A stretch of DNA of 64,000 nt from Pseudobdellovibrionaceae bacterium (GTDB lineage Bacteria; Bdellovibrionota; Bdellovibrionia; Bdellovibrionales; UBA1609): assembly GCA_947444305.1 (NCBI GenBank), contig CANEZP010000001.1:82151-146150 (forward strand), written 5' to 3'. Positions within the stretch are counted from its first letter, which is position 1, and each line of letters starts with the position of its first letter. The notes under the pieces were generated by a model that was given only the letters and a program-made list of their open reading frames with translations, did not search any database and was not told the DNA's origin. The position numbers and the translations under genes are program-made. This document shows, piece by piece, positions 31,534-39,965 of this stretch.

Positions 31534-33648
31534 TTACTTCACTTTCAAGTTTTTAAATTTGGGAGCCTGGATATCACTGAGGGCCGGTACCAATAAATCT
31601 TTCGCGCTGCTTTCATCGCTGGGACGCTGCAGGGAATCTACCGTTTTGAGCCGCACTTTATATTGACCGGGCTTCAAGCGGTTGAACGAAGCGGTGGTGC
31701 GGCGAACTTCTTTTTTCTCGACCACTTTGCCCGATTCCGTTTCTAAAATCATAAGGTAGTGTTTTGCGCCCTCAACTTCTTCCCAGCCGAAACTAAGGTT
31801 GCCTTTGGCGTCGCTCTTGAAAGTGTCGGGCGTATTCTGAGTCCACTGCGGCGCGGGCAAAAGCGGCCGGCGTTTAACGGTGACCGTGCGGCGATCACTC
31901 TGCGCGATCGTTTGGCCCTTCTGGTTTAAAGCTTCTACGAAGATATCGTAGTCTCCGTCGGTGGGGATCAGCGCGGTAAACTCATTCAGTTTTGCGCTTT
32001 GCCATTCGGGTTCGCCGTTCGCCAAATCTTTATTTTCGGCCCGGAATCTGTACGAAGCCACCGCCTGCGCAGGGGCTTTCCACTCCGCACGCAGGGAGGG
32101 TGTGGGGGTCGGGTATTCGTAGACCGCCGGCATTTCGGCCCAATCAATCTTCGGCATTTCATCGACGGTGAAGGTTTGAAGTTCGGAAGCTTTCTTTGTG
32201 CCGTCCTTAGGGTTGATGCTCGTAACGGTCCATTGGTATTGCCCGGGTTTGATGTCGGCTAATTTAATCATCGTCGTCTCAAGTTCTTTTTCCAAAACCG
32301 TGACGGAAGAGTTTCCGTTCATGCGCTGCACGAGAATGGCTACGCGATCGACCGCCGCAGGTGCGCTCCATTTGAACGAAACGCCGGCGCGCTGAACGTC
32401 GAGGTAAGTCAGGCGCTGATTGGCTTCCGGATAAACGGGGGTAGGCGCTTTGAGCTCCCAGGTGGACACGACGCTAAACTTGGCGACGTTGCTCGATAGC
32501 GCCTCGGTTTTATCTTTGCTTTTCAAAAAGCCGGTGACGCGCCAATAGAACACGCCGTCGGCGAGCGCTTCGGTATGCTCCGTCTTGTCGCCGTCGAAAG
32601 TCTGTTTGCTTTTTATATTCTTGAACAGCGGATCGGCGGCGATTTCAAGAATCTGATTTTCAAGCTTGTGGCGGTTCAGCCAGCGAAAGGCAACGGGCTC
32701 GTCGGCCTTAGACCTAACGACGGGCACGGTGGGTTTCGGTTCGACCAAAGCGGGCGGCGCCTTCGGGTCGATCGTTAAGGGCACAACGTTCGAGGCTAAC
32801 GGCGGAAGTCCGGGCTCATTGGATTTTGCGGTGAGGCGGACGAACCATTTGCCGGATTTACCGGCGACGGGAATCTTACCCGCTTCACCTGCGGCCGTAA
32901 TTCCGGCGGGCTTCAGGTTGGTGCGCGAGTTTCCGAACTCGGCCGATACGGTGTAGCCGGGCGCAAGCGGTTTGAATGCGACTTCTAACTTTTCGCTTCT
33001 CACCAGGTTCAACAAAATCGTCTCGCCCGCGAGCGGCCAAAGGATTTGCACGCGATCTTTATCAACCGTCATGCCTTGTTCGCTAAACGATGCCGATTGC
33101 TCTTTGTCCAACGCGATTTTTTTGCCGTCTTGTTGCAGCTCGGCCTGGCCTTTGAAAACGGCCATGTCGATTTTGCCGTCTTGGCGTTTGGAAAGACTCA
33201 TGTCCGCGGACTTCACCTTCACTTCGCCAGAGCCGGTTTTCAGCGTGAGGCCATCGCCCTCGCCCGTGCCGGTGCTCGACACGGACATATTTCCTTGCAA
33301 GAAATCGAGACTCATTCCGTTTTCATTTTCTTCAAGTACGACGAGCGAGTTCGGTTCGAGGTGAATGACCGTTCCGGATTTCACTAATTCGATTCGGGCC
33401 TCGGCATTGTCGGTCGTGCGGATCGCTTCGCCGGGGAACAAGTCATCGTTTTTGCTTACCGATTCCCAGATGACGCGTTTCAGGGGTTTACGTTGAACGT
33501 CGTTGCTGGATTCATTGAGTCGCGCGATGGGGGAGCGGTCACCGGGGCCGGCGGCGGATTTGCCGGAATGGAACCAGATTACCGAGGCGGCGAAGCATCC
33601 GGCGGAAAGCACCAGTGAAAGCGCGAGCCTTTTTACATTTCGGTTCAT
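31534..33648 (-). CDS. FecR-domain protein with FnIII-like repeats
   Basis: 704 residues from ATG 33648 (AGGGAGA upstream). An N-terminal membrane anchor (residues 8-25) is followed by a FecR-type domain (about 55-200; PGEAIRTTDNAEARIEL, GTVIHLEPNSLVVLEE, SLDFLQGNMSVSS). The rest has repeated FnIII-like strands (FKWSAPAAVDRVAILVQR, QYQWTVTSI, GYHWEV-like blocks). FecR domains usually relay outer-membrane signals to anti-sigma machinery; no sigma factor is adjacent here, so the FecR domain may be structural or linked to the cyclase. Operon with the 29916-31532 gene. Confidence 0.8.
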   Translation of the reverse strand: MNRNVKRLALSLVLSAGCFAASVIWFHSGKSAAGPGDRSPIARLNESSNDVQRKPLKRVIWESVSKNDDLFPGEAIRTTDNAEARIELVKSGTVIHLEPNSLVVLEENENGMSLDFLQGNMSVSSTGTGEGDGLTLKTGSGEVKVKSADMSLSKRQDGKIDMAVFKGQAELQQDGKKIALDKEQSASFSEQGMTVDKDRVQILWPLAGETILLNLVRSEKLEVAFKPLAPGYTVSAEFGNSRTNLKPAGITAAGEAGKIPVAGKSGKWFVRLTAKSNEPGLPPLASNVVPLTIDPKAPPALVEPKPTVPVVRSKADEPVAFRWLNRHKLENQILEIAADPLFKNIKSKQTFDGDKTEHTEALADGVFYWRVTGFLKSKDKTEALSSNVAKFSVVSTWELKAPTPVYPEANQRLTYLDVQRAGVSFKWSAPAAVDRVAILVQRMNGNSSVTVLEKELETTMIKLADIKPGQYQWTVTSINPKDGTKKASELQTFTVDEMPKIDWAEMPAVYEYPTPTPSLRAEWKAPAQAVASYRFRAENKDLANGEPEWQSAKLNEFTALIPTDGDYDIFVEALNQKGQTIAQSDRRTVTVKRRPLLPAPQWTQNTPDTFKSDAKGNLSFGWEEVEGAKHYLMILETESGKVVEKKEVRRTTASFNRLKPGQYKVRLKTVDSLQRPSDESSAKDLLVPALSDIQAPKFKNLKVK

Positions 33649-33751
33649 ATATAAGTCTCCCTACCTTTTCATTTCGGCTTAAACCCGCGAAACGTAAAAG
33701 ATTTGTGAGCGAGAACTTTGCTATCGCCGGGACAAGTGCTAGACCTCGGTC

Positions 33752-34090
33752 ATGGAAATTTCCGACCGCGCCGTCACTCTCGAACAAATGAAAAAATGGG
33801 TACAAGATTTCTGCGAAGAACGCGAATGGGACCAGTACCATGGTCCTAAAGACCTCGCCATTGGCCTAGCTACGGAAGCGAGCGAGCTGCTCGAGATTTT
33901 CCGTTTCGTAAACGAAAAAAACAGCCTCGAACTCGTCCACGACCCCGCAAAAAAAGAAGCCATCGCCGACGAACTTGCCGACAGCATTTACTTCGTCTTG
34001 AGATTCGCCCAAATGTACAACTTCGACCTAAGCAAATCCCTAAAAGAAAAACTCCAAAAAAACATAACCCGCTACCCCCCGATAAAATAA
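33752..34090 (+). CDS. MazG-like nucleotide pyrophosphohydrolase
   Basis: 112 residues, the size of single-domain MazG-like dCTP pyrophosphatases (XTP3TPA/RS21-C6 type). EREWDQYHGPKDLAIGLATE, EASELLEIFRF and ADELADSIYFVLRF supply the E-x-x-E plus E-x-x-D Mg-binding helices. It probably hydrolyses non-canonical or excess (d)NTPs to NMP and PPi as a house-cleaning enzyme. It is divergent from the FecR operon. The next 330 bp are non-coding. Confidence 0.9.
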   Translation: MEISDRAVTLEQMKKWVQDFCEEREWDQYHGPKDLAIGLATEASELLEIFRFVNEKNSLELVHDPAKKEAIADELADSIYFVLRFAQMYNFDLSKSLKEKLQKNITRYPPIK

Positions 34091-34404
34091 ACTCGGAAGT
34101 CAAAAATCGCTCCGACAAGCGCCTCCTAAATGGAGCGGACGTAAGTGCGACCTTTTCTTCGACCAACCAAAAGCGAAGCAAGGGTCAACTCCAAACTACA
34201 GCCACGCCACTCGCGTGGATCTGCATCAATTTGCATTTGATTCTTCTAAAAACAAAAAACCTCCCCTTAATCTCACTCTTGCGGCCGCGGACGGCCGCAA
34301 GAAGGCCCTCTCAAGGACGGACAAACCACGCACCAACGAAATCAGCCCATCAAAGAAGAAGTACCGCGCCCTGTAAATAAACAAAAGTAAATGACAAGGG
34401 AGCG
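34091..34404. other. Non-coding stretch with three hairpins
   Basis: No convincing coding sequence. Hairpins lie at 34108-34137 (CGCTCC, 18-nt loop, GGAGCG), 34202-34218 (CCACGC, CACTC loop, GCGTGG) and 34278-34301 (10-bp arms CTTGCGGCCG and CGGCCGCAAG, CGGA loop). None has a T-run. The region precedes the HUH transposase gene and might hold its recognition hairpins. Confidence 0.45.
34278..34301. repeat. REP-like 10-bp-arm palindrome upstream of the HUH transposase
   Basis: CTTGCGGCCG and its exact reverse complement flank a CGGA tetraloop, 124 bp upstream of the transposase start. HUH Y1 transposases recognise short hairpins; no known recognition tetranucleotide was identified. Other copies in the window were not found by eye. 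Confidence 0.45.
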
Positions 34405-34428
34405 ATGGTTTTGTATTCTCCGGAATGA
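34405..34428 (+). CDS. Seven-codon leader ORF overlapping the transposase start
   Basis: ATG 34405 follows AAGGGAG and encodes MVLYSPE before a TGA at 34426-34428 that overlaps the transposase ATG (34425-34427). The transposase start itself has no useful SD, so translation probably arrives by coupling. This would limit transposase expression. Confidence 0.35.
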   Translation: MVLYSPE

Positions 34429-34964
34429 GCAAAACACGGCCAAAGAAACAGCAAGAATTCAGGGGAGCTGGCTTCCAAAAACCGCGAGATCATTTCGGCG
34501 GCGGCCTATTTAAGGGCAATCCGAAAACAAGCCGTCCGCTCGCTTCGAAATTACCGATTCACCTCACTCTGCGGGCGCGTAAAAGCGTTCTACGCACGCC
34601 GAAAGTTTTCGGATCGGTGAATAAAATTATTCGCGAGGTCGCGGCGAAACACGGCGTGAAGATCTACAAAATGGCCAACGTCGGAAATCATCTTCACTTA
34701 GCGATCAAGCTTTCCCACGTACGCCGCTGGGCCGCTTTCATTCGGGAAATGACGGGACGGCTGGCACTTTTGTGCCGCCATCTTGATCCCGGCAAAGGTT
34801 TTTGGCTCTACAGACCGCACACGAGGATCATCCGCGGCTGGCAGAAAGCCTTTCAAATTGTAAAGGACTACATCGATCTGAATATTTGGGAAGCCGAAGG
34901 TTTTATTTCGAGAAAAGACATTAAAACGCTGAAAGACCTGCGTTTAATTTTCGGGCCTGAATAG
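34425..34964 (+). CDS. Solitary HUH (Y1, IS200/RAYT-like) transposase-domain protein
   Basis: 179 residues. A HUH motif is present at H89-L90-H91 (VGNHLHLAIKL) and a probable catalytic tyrosine at Y149 (IVKDYIDLN). The N-terminal part (residues 30-55, NPKTSRPLASKLPIHLTLR) matches the REP-associated tyrosine transposase layout. No partner TnpB or terminal repeats flank it, so it is a solitary, probably domesticated enzyme. Upstream hairpins (34108-34301) may be its substrates. Start ATG overlaps a mini-ORF stop (34405-34428). Confidence 0.8.
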   Translation: MSKTRPKKQQEFRGAGFQKPRDHFGGGLFKGNPKTSRPLASKLPIHLTLRARKSVLRTPKVFGSVNKIIREVAAKHGVKIYKMANVGNHLHLAIKLSHVRRWAAFIREMTGRLALLCRHLDPGKGFWLYRPHTRIIRGWQKAFQIVKDYIDLNIWEAEGFISRKDIKTLKDLRLIFGPE

Positions 34965-34966
34965 AC

Positions 34967-35683
34967 TCACCAAGAATTCCGTAGCTCGCGCCAATGCGCG
35001 AAGCGCTCGGCCGTTGCGGCGTTCAAAAACGGATTCACCCGCATTTCTGTTTCGATCGTCGAAGGCGAAGTCGGTTCACCGGCCGCGAGTTTTGCTTTAC
35101 ACGATTCACGGTAGGCCTGAACTTCGGCCAAAGCGGCCGCGCCGTTCTTCTCGACAAAGTCCAAGTTGTTCAATGTGTATTCGTGGCCGAAAAAGACGCG
35201 AGTGTCGGACGGCAATTCGCGCAGACGAACCATCGACGTAAACATTTGCTCGGGCGTCCCTTCGAACAGTCGCCCGCAGCCCGCCGAAAACAAAGTGTCG
35301 CCCGGAAATACGGCCTTTAAGCGCGGCAAATAGTAAGCAATTTGCCCGAGCGTGTGACCGGGCACGAACAAAACTTCAACCTCGTCGCCGAACAGATCCA
35401 CGCGGTCCGAAACGGCTTTCGTCGCTCCGGGCACCCGGCTAAAATCATATTCTGAACACCACACCTCGGCGCCGAATTTTTGCAGCAAACCCGGCGTGCC
35501 GTTCACGTGATCCCAGTGGTGATGCGTACACAAGATGTGCGTGAGACGCAGCCCCTCCGCCGCCAAAAACGTCTCGACCGGCGCGGCCTCGCCCGGATCA
35601 ACGATGGCGCAGCGGCCTTCGCTGATCAGCGCGTAGGTAAAATTATCTTTTAAAGTTTTGAGTATTTCGATGCGCTCGATCAC
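34967..35683 (-). CDS. gloB: Hydroxyacylglutathione hydrolase-type metallo-beta-lactamase (glyoxalase II)
   Basis: 238 residues, slightly short of the usual 250-260. The binuclear zinc motif THHHWDH is at residues 53-59, with VPGHTLGQ, PGDTLFSAGCGRLFEG and GHEYT supplying the remaining ligands and the glyoxalase II substrate signature. It hydrolyses S-lactoylglutathione or similar thioesters. The start ATG overlaps the pdxJ stop by 4 bp, so pdxJ and gloB are translationally coupled. The C-terminal domain (MRVNPFLNAATAERF) is present. Confidence 0.9.
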   Translation of the reverse strand: MIERIEILKTLKDNFTYALISEGRCAIVDPGEAAPVETFLAAEGLRLTHILCTHHHWDHVNGTPGLLQKFGAEVWCSEYDFSRVPGATKAVSDRVDLFGDEVEVLFVPGHTLGQIAYYLPRLKAVFPGDTLFSAGCGRLFEGTPEQMFTSMVRLRELPSDTRVFFGHEYTLNNLDFVEKNGAAALAEVQAYRESCKAKLAAGEPTSPSTIETEMRVNPFLNAATAERFAHWRELRNSW

Positions 35684-36441
35684 GGCTTTAAAACGATCGC
35701 GACGTAGTTCTTCACCGTCGTTTCGAGCCCTTGCTCAAGCGCTTCGCAAATCAGTGCGTGGCCGATTGAAACTTCTTTAATCTGCGGCACCCGTTGCAAA
35801 AGAAAACGCAAATTTTCTTGGCTAAGATCGTGCCCGGCGTTCACGCCGATCCCGAGGTCCGACGCGAACCTGGCGACGCGCGCGTAATCTTCGGTGACTT
35901 TGTCGCGTTCCCTCGTCGGAAAGGCTTCGGCGAAAGCCTCCGTGTACAACTCGATCCGTCCTGGGCGCAGAGCCGCCAACGCTTCCTCTTGCGCGCGATC
36001 GAATTTCGCCGGCTCAACGAATAGCGAAACGCGAATACCGGCCGCACCCAAGCGGGCCAGAACGCCCGCGAGAAAATCTTTATTCGCGACCAAATCCCAA
36101 CCTGCGTTCGACGTGATGGCGTCGGGCGGATCGGGCACCAGCGTCGCTTGGTGTGGCGGATGTTGCGCGAGTAAACGTAGAAAATCGGTGGAAGGATAAC
36201 CCTCAACGTTAAACTCAACCGAATGCTGGTGGTCGGGTCCGTTGTAACTTTCAACTAACGCACGCAGAAGCGGAACGTCGGAAGCGCGAATGTGCCGCTC
36301 ATCGGGGCGGGGATGCACCGTAATCCCTTGGGCACCGTAGCTCAAAATCTTTCGCGCCAGTTTGGTGACGTCAGGATTATTCTTTCCGCGAGAATTGCGG
36401 AGCGTAGCAAGCTTGTTCACGTTGACGCTCAAATGAGTCAT
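35680..36441 (-). CDS. pdxJ: Pyridoxine 5'-phosphate synthase
   Basis: 253 residues, family length. MTHLSVNVNKLATLRNSRG at the N-terminus, GITVHPRPDERHI, FNVEGYP, LVPDPPDAITSNAGWD, SLFVEPA, ELYTEAFAEAF and VNAGHDLSQEN are characteristic of PdxJ. It condenses 1-deoxyxylulose-5-phosphate with 3-amino-1-hydroxyacetone 1-phosphate to give pyridoxine 5'-phosphate. It is divergent from the SixA-like gene with 29 bp between starts and coupled to gloB downstream. The PLP it makes is used by, among others, the Cys/Met enzyme at 8864. Confidence 0.95.
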   Translation of the reverse strand: MTHLSVNVNKLATLRNSRGKNNPDVTKLARKILSYGAQGITVHPRPDERHIRASDVPLLRALVESYNGPDHQHSVEFNVEGYPSTDFLRLLAQHPPHQATLVPDPPDAITSNAGWDLVANKDFLAGVLARLGAAGIRVSLFVEPAKFDRAQEEALAALRPGRIELYTEAFAEAFPTRERDKVTEDYARVARFASDLGIGVNAGHDLSQENLRFLLQRVPQIKEVSIGHALICEALEQGLETTVKNYVAIVLKP

Positions 36442-36470
36442 GGTCCATGCTTTAACTCGTAGGAGCCACC

Positions 36471-36974
36471 ATGGTCAAAACCTTGATTCTGATTCGCCAC
36501 GGGCATCGCGACAATTCGGTGCGAACGATCGACAACGGGCTGAGCGACAAAGGCCGCGAGCACGCAAAGTCCATCAAGCGCTTCTTCAACGCTCGCTTCC
36601 AAGAGCCTGAGCTGAAGTCCGGCGTTTGGTTTGCCAGCAGCCCTAAGATTCGTTGCGTGGAAACCATCCTGCCCACCGCGAAGGCGCTGAACCGTGAAGT
36701 CGACGCTCACCCCTTGCTCGATGAACAGATGGGCAAAGAGCCTCCGGGGCGCCTCGAGGAGAGGGTGCAGGCGTTTCTAAAGGAATGGAACAAGTCCGAC
36801 GTGGGCGTCACCGTGGCGTCGAGCCATGGTGATTGGTTGCCGCTCGCCATGTTTCACCTCACAGGACTGCACTTTGATCCTAAGAAAGGCAGCTGGTTCG
36901 AAGTCGAATCCGTGTCCGGGAGAATCGCGCTCAAGTGGTACGTACCGACTTTTAAACATTTTTTCCCGGCCTAA
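36471..36974 (+). CDS. SixA-like histidine phosphatase family protein
   Basis: 167 residues. RHG motif at residues 9-11 (LILIRHGHRD), DKGREHAKSI, SSPKIRCVET and the second catalytic His in VASSHGDWLPLA place it in the histidine phosphatase superfamily, small SixA-like branch. SixA removes phosphate from phosphohistidine, for example on Hpt domains. AGGAG precedes ATG 36471. An Hpt domain lies at 13362, but a link is speculative. It sits upstream of the pho genes on the same strand. Confidence 0.85.
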   Translation: MVKTLILIRHGHRDNSVRTIDNGLSDKGREHAKSIKRFFNARFQEPELKSGVWFASSPKIRCVETILPTAKALNREVDAHPLLDEQMGKEPPGRLEERVQAFLKEWNKSDVGVTVASSHGDWLPLAMFHLTGLHFDPKKGSWFEVESVSGRIALKWYVPTFKHFFPA

Positions 36975-37126
36975 AGGTTTAACGGGAAACCGACACGCGC
37001 GGCATTGCTCTTCTCCCTAATCATTGCTAAGAGTGCGCTGTGAAAGATTCATTCGAAACAAAGAAAAATAGTTTTGAGACCTCCGCTCCTCAGCCCTACA
37101 CTAAGATGGGGGATAAGGGGGACGCG

Positions 37127-37804
37127 ATGATCAGGCATATCGATTCTGAATTACAGGCGCTAAAGGATTTAGCTTTGCAAATGGGCGGCTGTGTTGAGCA
37201 AGCGATGGAAAACGCCTGCAAGACCATCGTGGCCCGCGACAGCAAGGCTTTCGAAGAAGTGCACCGTCACGAAGACCGTATCAACGATTTGCAAATTTTG
37301 ATCGACGAGGCCTGCGTTAACGTTCTCGCTAAACAAGCTCCCGTAGCTAAAGATTTACGTTTGGTGATCGCGATCACTAAAATCAATACCGATCTCGAAC
37401 GTATGGGTGATCAAAGCGTGAATATCGCTTTGGCTGCACAAGATTTGTTTAAGTCTTATCCGCAAGTCGCTTTGCCGGCCCAAATCAGCTCCATGATCGT
37501 ACAGTGTAAAGATATGGTAAGCTCGGCCCTCGACGCTTTCTCCCGCCGTGATATCGAACTTTCCCAAAAAGTGATGGAACAAGACGACGCCGTCGACGAA
37601 TTAAAAGACAGCGTCATCCGCGACATGAAGGTTCAGATGAAATCGGGCGAAGACCAGGTCGACATCGGGCTCGCGATCATCATGATCGCTAAAAATCTCG
37701 AGCGCGTCGCCGATCACGCCACGAACATCGCCGAAGAAGTGATTTACCTCGCGACGGGTAACGATGTTCGTCACCGCGGCAATGCCGTATCGGTTAATTC
37801 TTAA
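37127..37804 (+). CDS. phoU: Phosphate-signalling regulator PhoU
   Basis: 225 residues from ATG 37127, chosen because AAGGGGG sits 5 nt upstream and MIRHIDSELQALKDLAL is the normal PhoU beginning; a GTG at 37040 would add 29 residues. Two repeats of the PhoU helical domain (about 5-105 and 110-215), with E-R-x-x-D-x-x-x-N-I metal-binding motifs (LERMGDQSVNI and LERVADHATNI). It restrains phosphate uptake and PhoR signalling. It is followed 17 bp later by phoB. No pst transporter genes are in the window. Confidence 0.95.
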   Translation: MIRHIDSELQALKDLALQMGGCVEQAMENACKTIVARDSKAFEEVHRHEDRINDLQILIDEACVNVLAKQAPVAKDLRLVIAITKINTDLERMGDQSVNIALAAQDLFKSYPQVALPAQISSMIVQCKDMVSSALDAFSRRDIELSQKVMEQDDAVDELKDSVIRDMKVQMKSGEDQVDIGLAIIMIAKNLERVADHATNIAEEVIYLATGNDVRHRGNAVSVNS

Positions 37805-37821
37805 TAAAGGTTGGTTCGACG

Positions 37822-38538
37822 ATGGAGGCTCGCAAACGGGTTTTGGTCGTCGAGGATGAGTTAGACATCCGCCAGCTCGTCGTCTTGCATCTCAAACGTG
37901 AAGGCTACGATGTGGACGAGGTCGGCGACGGCGAACAGGCGCGCGATCTTCTGACCACCAGGCAATACGAGATGGTCATTCTGGATTGGATGCTGCCCTC
38001 CCTCAGCGGTCTCGATCTTACGCGCTGGATGCGTAAGCACAGCCAGCTCGCTCAACGGACCCCCGTGCTGTTCGTCACCGCCAAAACCGAACCCGAACAC
38101 GTCGCGACGGGGCTCGACGCCGGCGCAGACGATTACATCGCTAAACCTTTCGACACTTTAGTTCTCATGGCGCGGGTGAATGCTTTGCTTCGCCGGCAAG
38201 ATTGGTTGCGCTCGCAGCCCGGTCAGCAAAGCCCGCGGCTGGTTTTGGGCGAGCTCATCCTGAACACGCAAACCTTCGAAGTCACCATGAGCGGTGAGCG
38301 CCTTGAACTGACCCGCTCCGAATTCCGTTTACTTGAATCGCTATTACAAAATCAGGGCAAAGTTCTCTCGCGCGAGTCGATCATCGAACAAATTCAGGGC
38401 GAAGGCGTGAACGTCGTCGGCCGTACCGTCGACACGCATGTCTTCGGCTTACGTAAGAAAATGGGCAAGTACGCCGATTTAATCGAAACCATCCGTGGCG
38501 TGGGTTACCGCGTACGCAACACCAATTTACCAGAATGA
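37822..38538 (+). CDS. phoB: PhoB-like OmpR-family response regulator
   Basis: 238 residues. Receiver domain (residues 5-120) with the acidic pair VVEDELDI, phospho-acceptor Asp in VILDWMLPSLSG and conserved Lys in YIAKPFD. C-terminal winged helix (about 140-235, LTRSEFRLLESLL, VDTHVFGLRKKM, IRGVGYRV). It is placed between phoU and phoR with a 4-bp overlap to phoR. It should activate phosphate-starvation genes when phosphorylated. Pho-box sequences were not searched systematically. Confidence 0.93.
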   Translation: MEARKRVLVVEDELDIRQLVVLHLKREGYDVDEVGDGEQARDLLTTRQYEMVILDWMLPSLSGLDLTRWMRKHSQLAQRTPVLFVTAKTEPEHVATGLDAGADDYIAKPFDTLVLMARVNALLRRQDWLRSQPGQQSPRLVLGELILNTQTFEVTMSGERLELTRSEFRLLESLLQNQGKVLSRESIIEQIQGEGVNVVGRTVDTHVFGLRKKMGKYADLIETIRGVGYRVRNTNLPE

Positions 38539-39962
38539 AATCAAATACGTATTTTCCTTCCAGGCTTTTCACGTGGTTCGTTTCGCAACAGATTATGATC
38601 GCCAGTGTTCTGGTCGTGCTGGTCACGGGAGCGCTCCTCATATGGATTGAGAACAGCGGCGTCGACGGCCAGGCGATGTCCTTCGGTCTGCGAACGGCGC
38701 TGGCTTCGGCCTGCGCGGCGCTGGTTATTTTTGTCTTAGTGTCGGTGTTCATGGTGCGCCGTTTGGTCGTTCCACTCGGGCGCTTGATCGAAAAAACGAA
38801 GCGTATGCGCGAAGCTCCGTTCGAGAACGAATCGCTTGAACCCGAAGCGCTGACCTACGACGAGCCGGGGGAGTGGTACGACCTCGAGCGCGCGTTAAAT
38901 AAATTAGGCCGCGATCTGCGCGGGAAAACAATTCGTCTGTCTCGTGAAAAAACCGAGCTCCGTACCATCATGTCGGCCGTGAGCGAAGCGGTCTTGGCCG
39001 TTTCGAGCGAGAAGCGCGTACTATTTTATAATTCGCATTTCGCGTATCTGTTCAATCCAAGCAGCGCGGGCGACACAACCATCAGTGAGATGTTGCGGTT
39101 TCCCGACGTCCTTGCGGCTTACGACGAGGCTTTAAAAAGCGGGTCGTTCCTCCGCCGTGAGATTCAGGTCGTCACGAAGGGTGACAACCTACCCCGCGAT
39201 TTTCAGCTTTCCGTAACGCCGCTCAAGAAGAAGCACAATCAAGAAGTTTACGGGGTAGTCGGCATCTTCTACGACATCACCGAGTTGAAGCAAGCCGAGC
39301 GCATTCGAATTGAATTTGTCGGCAACGTCTCGCACGAGCTACGCACGCCGCTCACCACGATCAACGGATACTTGCAAACCTTAAGCTCCGATTTCAAATC
39401 GGGCCGCACGGAGCAAGCGCAGGAGTTTCTGAATATCGTTTTGCAAAACGTCGGCCGGTTAAAGCATCTGGTTGAAGATTTACTCGATCTCTCGTCGTTA
39501 GAGTCAGGTAAAGAATTGCGCTTAGAAACGGTCGACGTGCGCGATATCACCGAATCGGTGCTCAAGCAGGTGAACACGAAAAAGCATCAGGTAAAAATCG
39601 ATTACGGGTTTGAGCAAATGACCGCCGACGGCAGCCGAATGGAACAAGTCTTACGCAACCTCATGGAAAACGCGGTTCGTTACGTACCCGAAGGCCGTAA
39701 CGTTCAGATTTCGTGGCTGAAGGGCGCTCGCGGTACAAACGAATTGCACGTTAAAGACGACGGCCCCGGCATCGCGCCCGAACACCAGGCACGCTTGTTC
39801 GAAAGATTTTACCGCATCGATGAAGCGCGTTCGCGCGAAACGGGCGGGACGGGTATCGGTTTATCCCTCGTGAAACACATCGTGCAGCGCCACGGCGGGC
39901 AAATCATCTTGAAAAGCCAGGTCGGCAAAGGGTCCGAATTCATTTGCGAGTTTCCGGCTTAA
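38535..39962 (+). CDS. phoR: PhoR-like sensor histidine kinase
   Basis: 475 residues. Two N-terminal TM helices (about 13-40 and 56-75), a HAMP-like linker, a PAS domain (about 135-245), then HisKA with the phospho-His in NVSHELRTPLTTING and a HATPase domain (N-box LMENAVRYVPEG, G1 DDGPGIAPE, G2 GGTGIGLSLV). PhoR-type kinases without a large periplasmic domain sense Pi status through the transport complex and PhoU. Start overlaps phoB by 4 bp. The operon phoU-phoB-phoR is followed by a convergent porin gene. Confidence 0.93.
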   Translation: MKSNTYFPSRLFTWFVSQQIMIASVLVVLVTGALLIWIENSGVDGQAMSFGLRTALASACAALVIFVLVSVFMVRRLVVPLGRLIEKTKRMREAPFENESLEPEALTYDEPGEWYDLERALNKLGRDLRGKTIRLSREKTELRTIMSAVSEAVLAVSSEKRVLFYNSHFAYLFNPSSAGDTTISEMLRFPDVLAAYDEALKSGSFLRREIQVVTKGDNLPRDFQLSVTPLKKKHNQEVYGVVGIFYDITELKQAERIRIEFVGNVSHELRTPLTTINGYLQTLSSDFKSGRTEQAQEFLNIVLQNVGRLKHLVEDLLDLSSLESGKELRLETVDVRDITESVLKQVNTKKHQVKIDYGFEQMTADGSRMEQVLRNLMENAVRYVPEGRNVQISWLKGARGTNELHVKDDGPGIAPEHQARLFERFYRIDEARSRETGGTGIGLSLVKHIVQRHGGQIILKSQVGKGSEFICEFPA

Positions 39963-39965
39963 AAA

